Source: Thermodesulfobacteriota bacterium (GTDB lineage: Bacteria; Desulfobacterota; Desulfobacteria; Desulfobacterales; RPRI01). Taken from it: a stretch of DNA of 7,128 nucleotides. Where the stretch lies: contig JAUPLM010000253.1 of assembly GCA_030836965.1 (NCBI GenBank), positions 1 to 7,128 on the forward strand, in the 5' to 3' direction. This document shows, one piece after another, positions 1 through 5,998 of the stretch; position 1 is the first letter of the stretch, and each line of letters starts with the position of its first letter. Both the position numbers and the translations under genes were made by a program. The notes below the pieces were generated by a model. That model was not told where the DNA came from, did no database searches, and was given only the letters and a program-made list of their open reading frames with translations.

Positions 1-29
1 CGGACAGAATGACTTTTTACACAGCCATC

Positions 30-35
30 AGGAGA
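30..35 (+). promoter_or_regulatory. Ribosome binding site of the TPR-CHAT gene
   Basis: AGGAGA sits six bases upstream of the ATG at 42 and fixes that start. Only 41 bases precede the gene, so its promoter lies outside the window or cannot be judged. Confidence 0.75.
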
Positions 36-41
36 TAAAGA

Positions 42-3000
42 ATGAATTATATCAATCTTAAATCAAAATATATCATATCAATCCCTGCACTTCTTCTCCT
101 GTTTTGCAGCGTGGTGGTTTTTGCCGCGGACCGGGGCGGCTCCGCGGAAAGGATGCAGCGGAGACGCCCGATGCCCGATAGCACAGTAAGGGAGCAGGAC
201 AGTCAAAGGCCGGCGATACCCGGTTCATCCGGTGCAATGAGCACAGCAAGAGCCGACAATCTTAATGCCTCGGGAGAAAAAGCCTATGATTCAGGCAATT
301 ATGCCGAAGCGCTTTTATTTTATGAAAAAGCATTCCTGCTGTGCAAAGAGCTGAACAACCTCAAATGTATCTCTGAAAGCCGGCTCAACATGGCAAAAAC
401 ATACGAGAGGCTTGGAGACGCGGATAAAGCCCTTTCCTGCTATGAGGAGTCAATTGCCGCTGCGAAAAATATAAACGACCGGAGCTTAACTGCCGCGGCA
501 CTCCTGCACCAGGGTCTCTTATATTACGCAAACACGGGAAGATTCGAAAGAGCCCTTGAAAAGTCATTCTTCAGCATAGACGAGTCCATGAAGATCTTCA
601 TGGATTTAAACGACAGAAAATCGGTTTCAATAGCCATGTTTCATCTCGGCAACGTCATGTCGGCTTTCGGGAAATACGAAGACGCGGCATTTTTGCACAA
701 AAACGCATTGCAAATATGCATGGAATTCAAAGACAGTTACGGCGTTGTCTCAAACCTCAATTATCTCGGAAGAGCGTATATGCGGCTCGGCCGGTATGAG
801 GACGCGCTTGTAATGCTGGAACAGGGGCTCAAAATCTCGGGCGAAAATAATCTGCCGCAGCACAGGACAATGTCACTGGTTACACTCGGGGATCTGTACA
901 CCGAAATACTGGAATACGACAAGGCTCTACCGTATTACAGGGAAGCTCTCGATTTATCCGCGAAGCTCGGCCTCGACAACGAGACCCATCTTGCCGCGAA
1001 CAATATCGCCGCGCTTTACGAGGAGTTGAATAAATACGACACCGCGCTTGCCCTTTACGAAAAGGCCCTCGGTATAGCAAAAAAAATGAATCAGGCGCCG
1101 ATGATCGCCTCGACGATGAACAATATCGGAAATGTTTATGCCGCTCTCGGAGATTACGATAAAGCCCTTGTCTATTATATGAACTCCCTTGAAATAGACA
1201 TGCCTCTTCAGAGAGAACATAAAATTTCCATGACTTTAAGCAACTTAGGCGCAACCTATTCGAAAATGGGCATGTATGAGAAAGCTATCCATTATTTGTC
1301 GGAATCGACCAAAATCAGCGCAAGGATCAAGACCGACAACTTCAGTGCGCTGAATGACCTTGGAAATATCTATCTCAAAACCGGAGATTTGAAAACGGCC
1401 GAAGAGCTGTATTCCGGAATCGGAAGCAGGCAGGGTCTCGTCAATCTTTACATTCTTACGCGAAGGCACGACGAGGCGCTCTCTTTGTTAAAGGAGATGA
1501 CTCCGAAATGGAACCAGAGCAGCCTCTCTTTCCTGCAATACCACACACTGTACGCGCAGGCCCTGAAAGGAAAAGGGCTGCTCGCGGAATCTTCGCAGGA
1601 ACTCCTGAAGGCGGTATCGATAGCCGAAGAGACACGGCAGAAGTCGGGCGCGAAAGAGATGTTCTTTGCAGGAGGCGGGATCGTGAGGCATATAACTCCT
1701 TACCGCACACTTGTTGCCGTGCTTTCCGATCTTTCCATCAGCGGGAAAGCCCAGGATGATATCTTCAGGCCGTACGGCCCTGATCCGGCATCCTCCGCCT
1801 TCTATTTTACGGAGCTTGCCAGGGCGCGGACACTGCTCGAAACGATGGCCGGTTCCGCAAGGCGTTACGACGAACCGAAAATTCCTGCGGATATAAAAGA
1901 AAGAGAAGAATACATACAGGGTGAGCTTTCAGTGATTGAAAGCAGGTGGGAAGATGCTTTTATAAAGGGAAAAGAGATCTTTGAAAAACTCGAAAAGAGA
2001 AAAGAGAAGCTTCTCAAAGACCAGGCTCTTCTTGAATTGGAAATAACAAAGCGATTTCCCCGGTATGCGGCTCTGAAATATCCGAAGCCGGTTTCATTAC
2101 AGAACCTGCCCCTGAAACAGAATGAGATCCTGGTGGAATATGCGGTCGGAAACGACGAAACCTATGTTTTCGTCATAAGAAAAAGCGGGATCCGCATACA
2201 CAGGCTCAATATCCCGGAAACCGCGCTCACGGAGAAAATAAAGTTGTTCATGGAGCCTTTTAATTCGGGAAACCTTAAGAATTTCTCCGGGAAAAAGGCA
2301 AAGGAACTTTACGATATACTTCTTGCAAAAGCGACCGAAGGCGTAAAACCGGCCGAAAAGCTCATCATCGTACCGGACGGCATAATCGGTACGCTTCCAT
2401 TCGAAGCACTGGTCGTTTCGCTGGGGAAAAATTCCAAAGACATAGTTTATGTCGGGGATAAATGGACAACATCATATTACCAGTCCGCAACAGCACTCGC
2501 CCTAACCCGTCAGCTTAAGGTTTCAGGCGCAAAAAAACAGTTTTTTGCTCTAGGGAACCCGGTTTACAGCGACAGTGATCCGAGATACGCCGCGTACAGG
2601 GAGTCAAAGCCGTTTGTGAAACTATCTGGCGAAAACGCATCGCAGTATGCCTACAGGGGTCTTACCGTTGTTCCTAAAACGGCATCAACCGGAAAAAGCG
2701 GCAGTGAGTGGGAAGAAGCGGTATACCCGCCCCTTCCCGAAACCGAGGAAGAGGTTATGCAGATCGCCGGCATACTCGGCTCAAAAACAGCCTTACCGGA
2801 CGTGCTTCTGAATATTTCGGCAAACGAAACTGGCTTCAGGGGATCTTCCGCCGGCGACTACAGGTATCTTCACTTCGCGACCCATGCCGATATGCCGGGA
2901 AAGGTGAAAGGAATCAGGGAGCCTTTCATAATCCTGGGACAGGTCGAGAACAAGGGGAGCGACGACGGCTTTCTCACGCTTAGCGAGGTGCTTGAGCTTC

Positions 3001-3299
3001 CCCTTGATGCCGATATGGTAGTTTTATCCGCATGCTCAACCGGAAAAGGCAGGATGATAGAAGGAGAAGGGGTTGCAAACTTCGCCCGCGCCTTTCACCA
3101 TGCGGGAGCAAGGAGCGTGGTTGTAAGCCTCTGGGAGGTTGCCTCTGACCCTGCCGTGGAATATATGAAAATGTTTTACGGCCACCTTAAAGCAGGCAAA
3201 AGCAGAAGCGAGGCGTTAAAGCTTGCGAGAAACCGGATGAAGACGAAATATCCCAATCCTTTTTACTGGGCCGTGTTCATCCTCCACGGAGAGGGATAA
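42..3299 (+). CDS. Exported TPR-repeat protein with C-terminal CHAT (caspase-like) protease domain
   Basis: 1085 residues. Seen: a basic N-terminus, a hydrophobic stretch at about residues 10-28 and a VFA-A type cleavage site near residue 28, so export to the periplasm or beyond is likely. About ten TPR units follow with roughly 40-residue spacing (residues 75-460; recurring pattern GxxYxxLGxYDKALxYYxxAL). A charged coiled coil lies at about 617-675, and a CHAT domain runs from about 690 to the end. The predicted catalytic pair is H948 in the HFATH motif and C998 in the LSACSTG motif; both are intact. Known for the family: CHAT domains are clan CD cysteine peptidases related to caspases and separase, often paired with TPRs that bind partners. 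The substrate is unknown. The start is supported by AGGAGA at 30-35, six bases before the ATG. No convincing terminator follows. It is probably a separate unit from the peptide cassette downstream. Confidence 0.93.
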   Translation: MNYINLKSKYIISIPALLLLFCSVVVFAADRGGSAERMQRRRPMPDSTVREQDSQRPAIPGSSGAMSTARADNLNASGEKAYDSGNYAEALLFYEKAFLLCKELNNLKCISESRLNMAKTYERLGDADKALSCYEESIAAAKNINDRSLTAAALLHQGLLYYANTGRFERALEKSFFSIDESMKIFMDLNDRKSVSIAMFHLGNVMSAFGKYEDAAFLHKNALQICMEFKDSYGVVSNLNYLGRAYMRLGRYEDALVMLEQGLKISGENNLPQHRTMSLVTLGDLYTEILEYDKALPYYREALDLSAKLGLDNETHLAANNIAALYEELNKYDTALALYEKALGIAKKMNQAPMIASTMNNIGNVYAALGDYDKALVYYMNSLEIDMPLQREHKISMTLSNLGATYSKMGMYEKAIHYLSESTKISARIKTDNFSALNDLGNIYLKTGDLKTAEELYSGIGSRQGLVNLYILTRRHDEALSLLKEMTPKWNQSSLSFLQYHTLYAQALKGKGLLAESSQELLKAVSIAEETRQKSGAKEMFFAGGGIVRHITPYRTLVAVLSDLSISGKAQDDIFRPYGPDPASSAFYFTELARARTLLETMAGSARRYDEPKIPADIKEREEYIQGELSVIESRWEDAFIKGKEIFEKLEKRKEKLLKDQALLELEITKRFPRYAALKYPKPVSLQNLPLKQNEILVEYAVGNDETYVFVIRKSGIRIHRLNIPETALTEKIKLFMEPFNSGNLKNFSGKKAKELYDILLAKATEGVKPAEKLIIVPDGIIGTLPFEALVVSLGKNSKDIVYVGDKWTTSYYQSATALALTRQLKVSGAKKQFFALGNPVYSDSDPRYAAYRESKPFVKLSGENASQYAYRGLTVVPKTASTGKSGSEWEEAVYPPLPETEEEVMQIAGILGSKTALPDVLLNISANETGFRGSSAGDYRYLHFATHADMPGKVKGIREPFIILGQVENKGSDDGFLTLSEVLELPLDADMVVLSACSTGKGRMIEGEGVANFARAFHHAGARSVVVSLWEVASDPAVEYMKMFYGHLKAGKSRSEALKLARNRMKTKYPNPFYWAVFILHGEG

Positions 3300-3375
3300 A
3301 GAAGATCGCCTTATGTTTTTATGATGATTCAAGATGCTCATTAACTTTTAAATATGGTCCGGAAATAAATTTTAT

Positions 3376-3404
3376 TTGATTGATTTTATTCTTTAGCGTA
3401 TAAG
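3376..3404 (+). promoter_or_regulatory. Putative sigma-70 promoter of the peptide cassette
   Basis: TTGATT (3376-3381) and TATAAG (3399-3404) are separated by 17 bases, each one or two mismatches from consensus, in an AT-rich stretch. Transcription would begin near 3411, giving a leader of about 190 nt before the peptide start at 3601. It lies in the gene-free gap after the CHAT gene, so it would let the cassette be expressed independently. Prediction only. Confidence 0.5.
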
Positions 3405-3464
3405 GGATACATGATCTTTGGCCATGGTGTTCGTTTCGTTACAGGAAATCACCAACTTAATTCT

Positions 3465-3501
3465 TTGAAGATCCCCGCCGCGAGCAGCGGGGAAACTTCG
3501 A
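3465..3501. repeat. GC-rich palindrome, copy 1 (REP-like hairpin)
   Basis: The inner stem TCCCCGC (3472-3478) pairs with GCGGGGA (3487-3493) around the loop CGCGAGCA. An outer stem, TTGAAG (3465-3470) with CTTCGA (3496-3501), extends it with one G-U pair. The core CCCCGCCGC(G/A)AGCAGCGGG recurs at 3538-3556. The recurrence suggests a dispersed REP-like palindrome rather than a one-off terminator; no U-tract follows. Confidence 0.55.
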
Positions 3502-3537
3502 CCGTGGGGAACAGGTCTGTTTTTATTTGCTCGCTAA

Positions 3538-3556
3538 CCCCGCCGCAAGCAGCGGG
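3538..3556. repeat. GC-rich palindrome, copy 2 (REP-like hairpin)
   Basis: The stem CCCGC (3539-3543) pairs with GCGGG (3552-3556) around the loop CGCAAGCA. The core differs from copy 1 at a single loop position. The short direct repeat GCTCGCT flanks it at 3529-3535 and 3563-3569. Orientation is the same as copy 1, about 66 bases apart. Confidence 0.5.
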
Positions 3557-3585
3557 TATTACGCTCGCTGTTTCGGTTCATGAAG

Positions 3586-3595
3586 AAAGAGGAGG
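3586..3595 (+). promoter_or_regulatory. Strong Shine-Dalgarno of the 20-residue peptide gene
   Basis: AAAGAGGAGG ends five bases before the ATG at 3601. It is the strongest ribosome binding site in the window and the main reason to accept such a short reading frame as a real gene. Confidence 0.75.
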
Positions 3596-3600
3596 CGCAA

Positions 3601-3663
3601 ATGAGCATTAAAAAAGTCAGGAAAATCGCGACCGGCCTGTGCAAATGCAAACGTTCCTGCTAA
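3601..3663 (+). CDS. Short basic Cys-containing peptide, candidate RiPP precursor
   Basis: The reading frame encodes 20 residues, MSIKKVRKIATGLCKCKRSC, and stops at TAA. Seen: seven Lys/Arg residues and three Cys (14, 16, 20) in a C-terminal CxCxxxC pattern with Cys as the last residue. A strong Shine-Dalgarno precedes it by five bases. Downstream come a terminator hairpin, a Cys-rich protein gene and an RRE-containing radical SAM/SPASM maturase. Known: tiny precursors just upstream of such enzymes are typical (PqqA is of similar size), and SPASM enzymes often form thioether or C-C links on Cys-containing peptides. Inferred: residues 1-12 act as leader, 13-20 as core. It matches no precursor family I can name. 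Alternative: a Cys-codon leader peptide for transcription attenuation, since its end lies just before the hairpin. I am fairly sure it is translated, less sure that it is modified. Confidence 0.68.
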   Translation: MSIKKVRKIATGLCKCKRSC

Positions 3664-3679
3664 CCGGTTACTCAACAAA

Positions 3680-3722
3680 AAAAATGGCCTGTGAATAAGA
3701 TAAATTTTCACAGGCCATTTTT
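3680..3722 (+). terminator. Perfect 16-bp hairpin terminator/attenuator between peptide and maturation genes
   Basis: Arms 3680-3695 and 3707-3722 are perfect reverse complements around an 11-base loop. The arm has an A-run on its 5' side and a T-run on its 3' side, so the structure could end transcription in either direction. It begins 17 bases after the peptide stop and ends 31 bases before the next gene. Such a placement would make the peptide transcript abundant with partial read-through to the enzymes. The GGCCTGTG of the 5' arm (3686-3693) also occurs inside the peptide gene (3634-3641), so the 3' arm has two possible partners. Confidence 0.85.
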
Positions 3723-3753
3723 CATTTCATGCCGCCGCGGAATAAATTAAATT

Positions 3754-4122
3754 ATGGCTAAAAATGACTTCAAAAATTATATATGCCGCCCCTATTGCAT
3801 CTTTTTTAAAGAGGGGCAAAAAGAGGAGATGACCTGCCGCGGCGCGGAAGTAATCGAAAAGCTTGTTCTGCTCGGACATATCAATACAGCCGGGCTGCCT
3901 GTTTTTGAAAAGGAACCGGGCTTGTGGAGAAAATACGCAAATCTTTTAGGGAAACGCGTCTGCGCGACATGCTCTTTCATGGCCGAAGATTGCGATTTCA
4001 TGTCCGAAACGCCTGAAGCAGGCTCTGATGCTGATATTGAACCCTGCGGCGGTTTCATTCTGCTGGCCCTGCTAATGGAAAACGGTCTCATAGGCATGCC
4101 CGCGCTGGAGAAAGGATTATGA
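3754..4122 (+). CDS. Cys-rich protein of unknown function, probable partner of the radical SAM enzyme
   Basis: 122 residues, no family recognised with confidence. Seen: seven Cys in a non-random layout: C11-x3-C15, C28, C70-x2-C73-x6-C80 followed by DF, and C98 in a PCGG motif leading into a hydrophobic helix (FILLALLMENGL). No signal peptide. The spacing suits an Fe-S cluster or other metal site (inference). Its TGA overlaps the ATG of the radical SAM gene as ATGA, indicating translational coupling and a shared task, such as electron supply, peptide binding or a second modification step. The start at 3754 lacks a good Shine-Dalgarno. An internal ATG at 3829 has GAGGAG directly abutting it but would drop C11 and C15, so the longer form is preferred. 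An in-frame stop just upstream rules out extension. Confidence 0.85.
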   Translation: MAKNDFKNYICRPYCIFFKEGQKEEMTCRGAEVIEKLVLLGHINTAGLPVFEKEPGLWRKYANLLGKRVCATCSFMAEDCDFMSETPEAGSDADIEPCGGFILLALLMENGLIGMPALEKGL

Positions 4123-5276
4123 AGAACCGGAACTGGCGCGATCAATATCTCCGCCTTCATCCCGGGGCGGCGCTTAAAAATCTGGAGCAGCTGTACATCT
4201 ATCATATTTCAAGCGATGAACTTTATGAGATAGATGAGAAGGCTGTCGGTTTTTTTCTCCGGTGCGATGGTACGGCACGAGGGGAAGAGCTGACCTCAGA
4301 AGTCGATTTTGTAGAGTATTGCCTCGAGGAAGAACTGCTGGAAGCGCTTCCGTACCCTGACCCGGTTGATGTCGATATCAATCCGAAAATCGAACCGTCT
4401 TTAAGATATCTGGAACTCCATCTGACGCACAGGTGCAACTTAAGATGCGCCCACTGCTATCTCGGGCCTCCCGGCTCGGCCGAAATGGATCTGTCCGATG
4501 CGGTAAAGATCACTGAAGCATTTGCCGCCATGGGAGGACTCAGGCTGCTCATATCAGGAGGCGAACCGCTTCTTTACAGGAATTTAAAGGAATATATCGC
4601 CCTCACCGGAGATATCAGGATCCGCCGGGTATTGTTTTCAAACGGAACGCTGATCGATTCCGGCAACATGTCATGGCTTAATGTGGACGAGATCCAGTTC
4701 AGCCTGGACGGCCTGAAGAAAGGGCACGAAGCGCTCCGGGGGCCGGGCACATTTGAAAAGACGGTGTCAGGTATCCGTGCGGCCGGCCGGGCCGGAATGG
4801 CTGTTTCCGTCTCAACCATGATCCACCGGGAAAACCTGGATGAGTTTGACCGTATGAAGGATTTTATCAGGGATATCGGCGCGGTTGAATGGGGGATCGA
4901 TGTAATGGCCGTCAGCGACGCGCTTGAGACGCACAGGGAACTGGCCGTTTCATGGAAGGAAGCCGTGCCGTTTCTGGATTATACCTTCGGAGGCGGATAT
5001 CACGGAGCCTCGGAAGGATTTGCCTGCGGCAGACATCTTATGACGGTCATGCCGGACGGCCGGGCTGTCAAATGCGGATTTTACAGGGAGAAACCCCTTG
5101 GAGATGCCCGGAAAGACCTGAGAGAATGCTGGCTGAATATGGAACATATTCCCCTGAGCCGGCTGGTATGCAACAGCTGCTCCGCCCTGAATGACTGCCG
5201 TGGAGGCTGCCGGTATCGCGCTCCCGGCCCGCTGGCGCCCGATCCGGTGATGTGCTGTTATTACGGGATATCCTGA
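4119..5276 (+). CDS. Radical SAM/SPASM peptide maturase with N-terminal PqqD-like (RRE) domain
   Basis: 385 residues. Seen: residues 20-78 resemble a PqqD-type RiPP recognition element (strand pair around YHISSDELYEIDE, then helices with FLRCDG and VEYCLEEELLEAL). The radical SAM core follows, with C106-x3-C110-x2-C113 for the SAM-binding 4Fe-4S cluster and GGEP at 147-150. The C-terminal SPASM domain is complete: C303-x10-G314-x4-C319, then C351-x2-C354-x5-C360-x3-C364 and C379 or C380, enough for two auxiliary clusters. Known: enzymes of this class (PqqE, AlbA, QhpD, MftC relatives) modify ribosomal peptides using a 5'-deoxyadenosyl radical. The fused RRE should bind the leader of the substrate. 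The likely substrate is the 20-residue peptide upstream. AAAGGA precedes the ATG, which overlaps the Cys-rich gene by four bases. All key residues are present; the actual bond formed cannot be read from sequence. Confidence 0.94.
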   Translation: MKNRNWRDQYLRLHPGAALKNLEQLYIYHISSDELYEIDEKAVGFFLRCDGTARGEELTSEVDFVEYCLEEELLEALPYPDPVDVDINPKIEPSLRYLELHLTHRCNLRCAHCYLGPPGSAEMDLSDAVKITEAFAAMGGLRLLISGGEPLLYRNLKEYIALTGDIRIRRVLFSNGTLIDSGNMSWLNVDEIQFSLDGLKKGHEALRGPGTFEKTVSGIRAAGRAGMAVSVSTMIHRENLDEFDRMKDFIRDIGAVEWGIDVMAVSDALETHRELAVSWKEAVPFLDYTFGGGYHGASEGFACGRHLMTVMPDGRAVKCGFYREKPLGDARKDLRECWLNMEHIPLSRLVCNSCSALNDCRGGCRYRAPGPLAPDPVMCCYYGIS

Positions 5277-5330
5277 TAATTATTCGCTGAATTTTTCGGC
5301 ATACCGGCAAAGCAAACAGGAGATCTTTAA

Positions 5331-5583
5331 ATAACATCCATAGGGGGCAGGCAGGGGCAATCGGTTTTGCCTTTCAGCAAGAAATTGTTACATAACATAA
5401 CAACGCCCCCTGATTGTCAATAAAGAGACACAGGCAGAGACGAAATAACGGCTTCGTGGTCATATATCCACTGGGGCTGCACTGGTCTAATTGGAGTGGA
5501 TCTGCTGCCGTTGACGAAGTCCGAATATTGATCTTGTGAAAGGGCAAAACCGATTGCCACTGCCTGCTATAGATTGATGTTAT
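5331..5583. repeat. 253-bp imperfect inverted-repeat (fold-back, MITE-like) element
   Basis: The gene-free gap 5277-5640 is mostly this element. ATAACATC (5331-5338) is mirrored by GATGTTAT (5576-5583). Inside, 5347-5371 matches the reverse complement of 5543-5567 at 24 of 25 positions. Further nested pairs are CTTCGT 5452-5457 with ACGAAG 5514-5519 and ATCCACT 5466-5472 with AGTGGAT 5495-5501, so the whole element can fold on itself. AACATCC occurs at both edges (5333-5339 and 5588-5594) and could be a target-site duplication. No transposase is encoded. It may be a MITE or a structured RNA; I do not recognise the family. Confidence 0.7.
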
Positions 5584-5634
5584 GCAAAACATCCGGTAGC
5601 CGCTTTACCTCTTGTTTCAGTCAACCTGATTAAA

Positions 5635-5639
5635 GGGAG
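5635..5639 (+). promoter_or_regulatory. Ribosome binding site that favours the second Met of the cupin gene
   Basis: GGGAG at 5635-5639 is one base from the ATG at 5641 but seven bases from the ATG at 5647. Normal spacing therefore favours 5647 as the start. The frame from 5641 (Met-Thr-Met-Lys-Lys) would add only two residues. Confidence 0.6.
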
Positions 5640-5646
5640 AATGACC

Positions 5647-5985
5647 ATGAAGAAGATAGATGTCAGAAACCGGACGATTTCATCCGCAGGCGGGGAGTAC
5701 ATGCTCGGCCTGGAAGATACCGGCAGCCATGCCTGCTACATGATTCACGGGATCCTGAAGCCGGGTGAAAAAGGGCGGTTGATCAAACCGGGTAAAGGCC
5801 ATGAAGAGATCATCATGGCCGTGAAAGGGGATCTTGCCATAACCGGTGACATCAGCGGACGGCTTGAGCAGGGAAGCGCCTTTCATATCATTGGCGAAAC
5901 ATCCGCTTTTCTCGAGAACACCGGTTCAGTTGAGGCCGTTTATATTATCGCGGGCGGCCATTCCGCTCATGATCATCACCACTGA
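5647..5985 (+). CDS. Small cupin-fold protein with His-rich C-terminus
   Basis: 112 residues from the preferred start (114 from 5641). Seen: a single cupin-like beta-barrel pattern. HGILKPGEKG is followed by GHEEIIMAVKGDL, which keeps the E-x6-G part of cupin motif 1. A degenerate motif 2 follows (GSAFHIIGETSAFLENTG), in which the usual metal-binding His before the Asn is Ser. The chain ends in GGHSAHDHHH, which could bind a metal or be a flexible tail. No signal peptide or membrane segment. Known: small cupins range from dioxygenases and isomerases to simple ligand binders. The incomplete metal triad makes an enzyme role uncertain, and I assign none. It follows the 253-bp inverted repeat and converges on the aminotransferase with a 13-base gap, so the two are not co-transcribed. 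Confidence 0.85.
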   Translation: MKKIDVRNRTISSAGGEYMLGLEDTGSHACYMIHGILKPGEKGRLIKPGKGHEEIIMAVKGDLAITGDISGRLEQGSAFHIIGETSAFLENTGSVEAVYIIAGGHSAHDHHH

Positions 5986-5998
5986 ATTTGACGGCCTG

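Larger units (their letters stand above)
3411..3600 (+). other. Gene-free structured leader of the peptide cassette
   Basis: This stretch between the putative promoter and the peptide start contains no believable gene. It holds two related GC-rich palindromes (annotated separately) and ends in the Shine-Dalgarno of the 20-residue peptide. I recognise no known riboswitch class. It may be a regulatory 5' UTR, or simply intergenic sequence in which REP-like palindromes have landed. Confidence 0.4.

Noticed and set aside
42..110. Lipoprotein signal at Cys22 of the CHAT protein
   Set aside because: The residue before the Cys is Phe, which does not fit a lipobox (Gly, Ala or Ser expected), and a normal signal peptidase site follows near Ala28.
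42..3299. Type III-E CRISPR (Craspase) TPR-CHAT effector
   Set aside because: There is no gRAMP gene and no CRISPR array in the window, and the protein has an export signal, which does not fit a cytoplasmic CRISPR partner.
3465..3556. Short CRISPR-like array
   Set aside because: There are only two copies, each internally palindromic with differing flanks, with no regular repeat-spacer periodicity.
3411..3611. A 66-residue forward reading frame before the peptide gene
   Set aside because: It has no Shine-Dalgarno, runs through both GC-rich palindromes, has no protein-like pattern, and overlaps the strong ribosome binding site and start of the 20-residue peptide in another frame.
3601..3670. 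Selenocysteine reading of the peptide, as in selenobiotic-type precursors
   Set aside because: The frame ends in TAA, not TGA, and the sequence lacks the Gly/Ser-rich C-terminus I associate with that family. The palindrome TAACCGGTTA at 3661-3670 is too short to serve as a SECIS-like element.
3792..4205. A 137-residue reverse frame over the Cys-rich gene
   Set aside because: It lies antisense to two coupled genes with coherent Cys motifs, and its translation is low-complexity Ser/Pro-rich sequence typical of a shadow.
5331..5590. Integron attC recombination site
   Set aside because: GTTATGC at the right edge is reminiscent of an integron core site, but the element is about 250 bp, longer than usual attC sites, has near-perfect long arms, and no cassette-like series or integrase is present.
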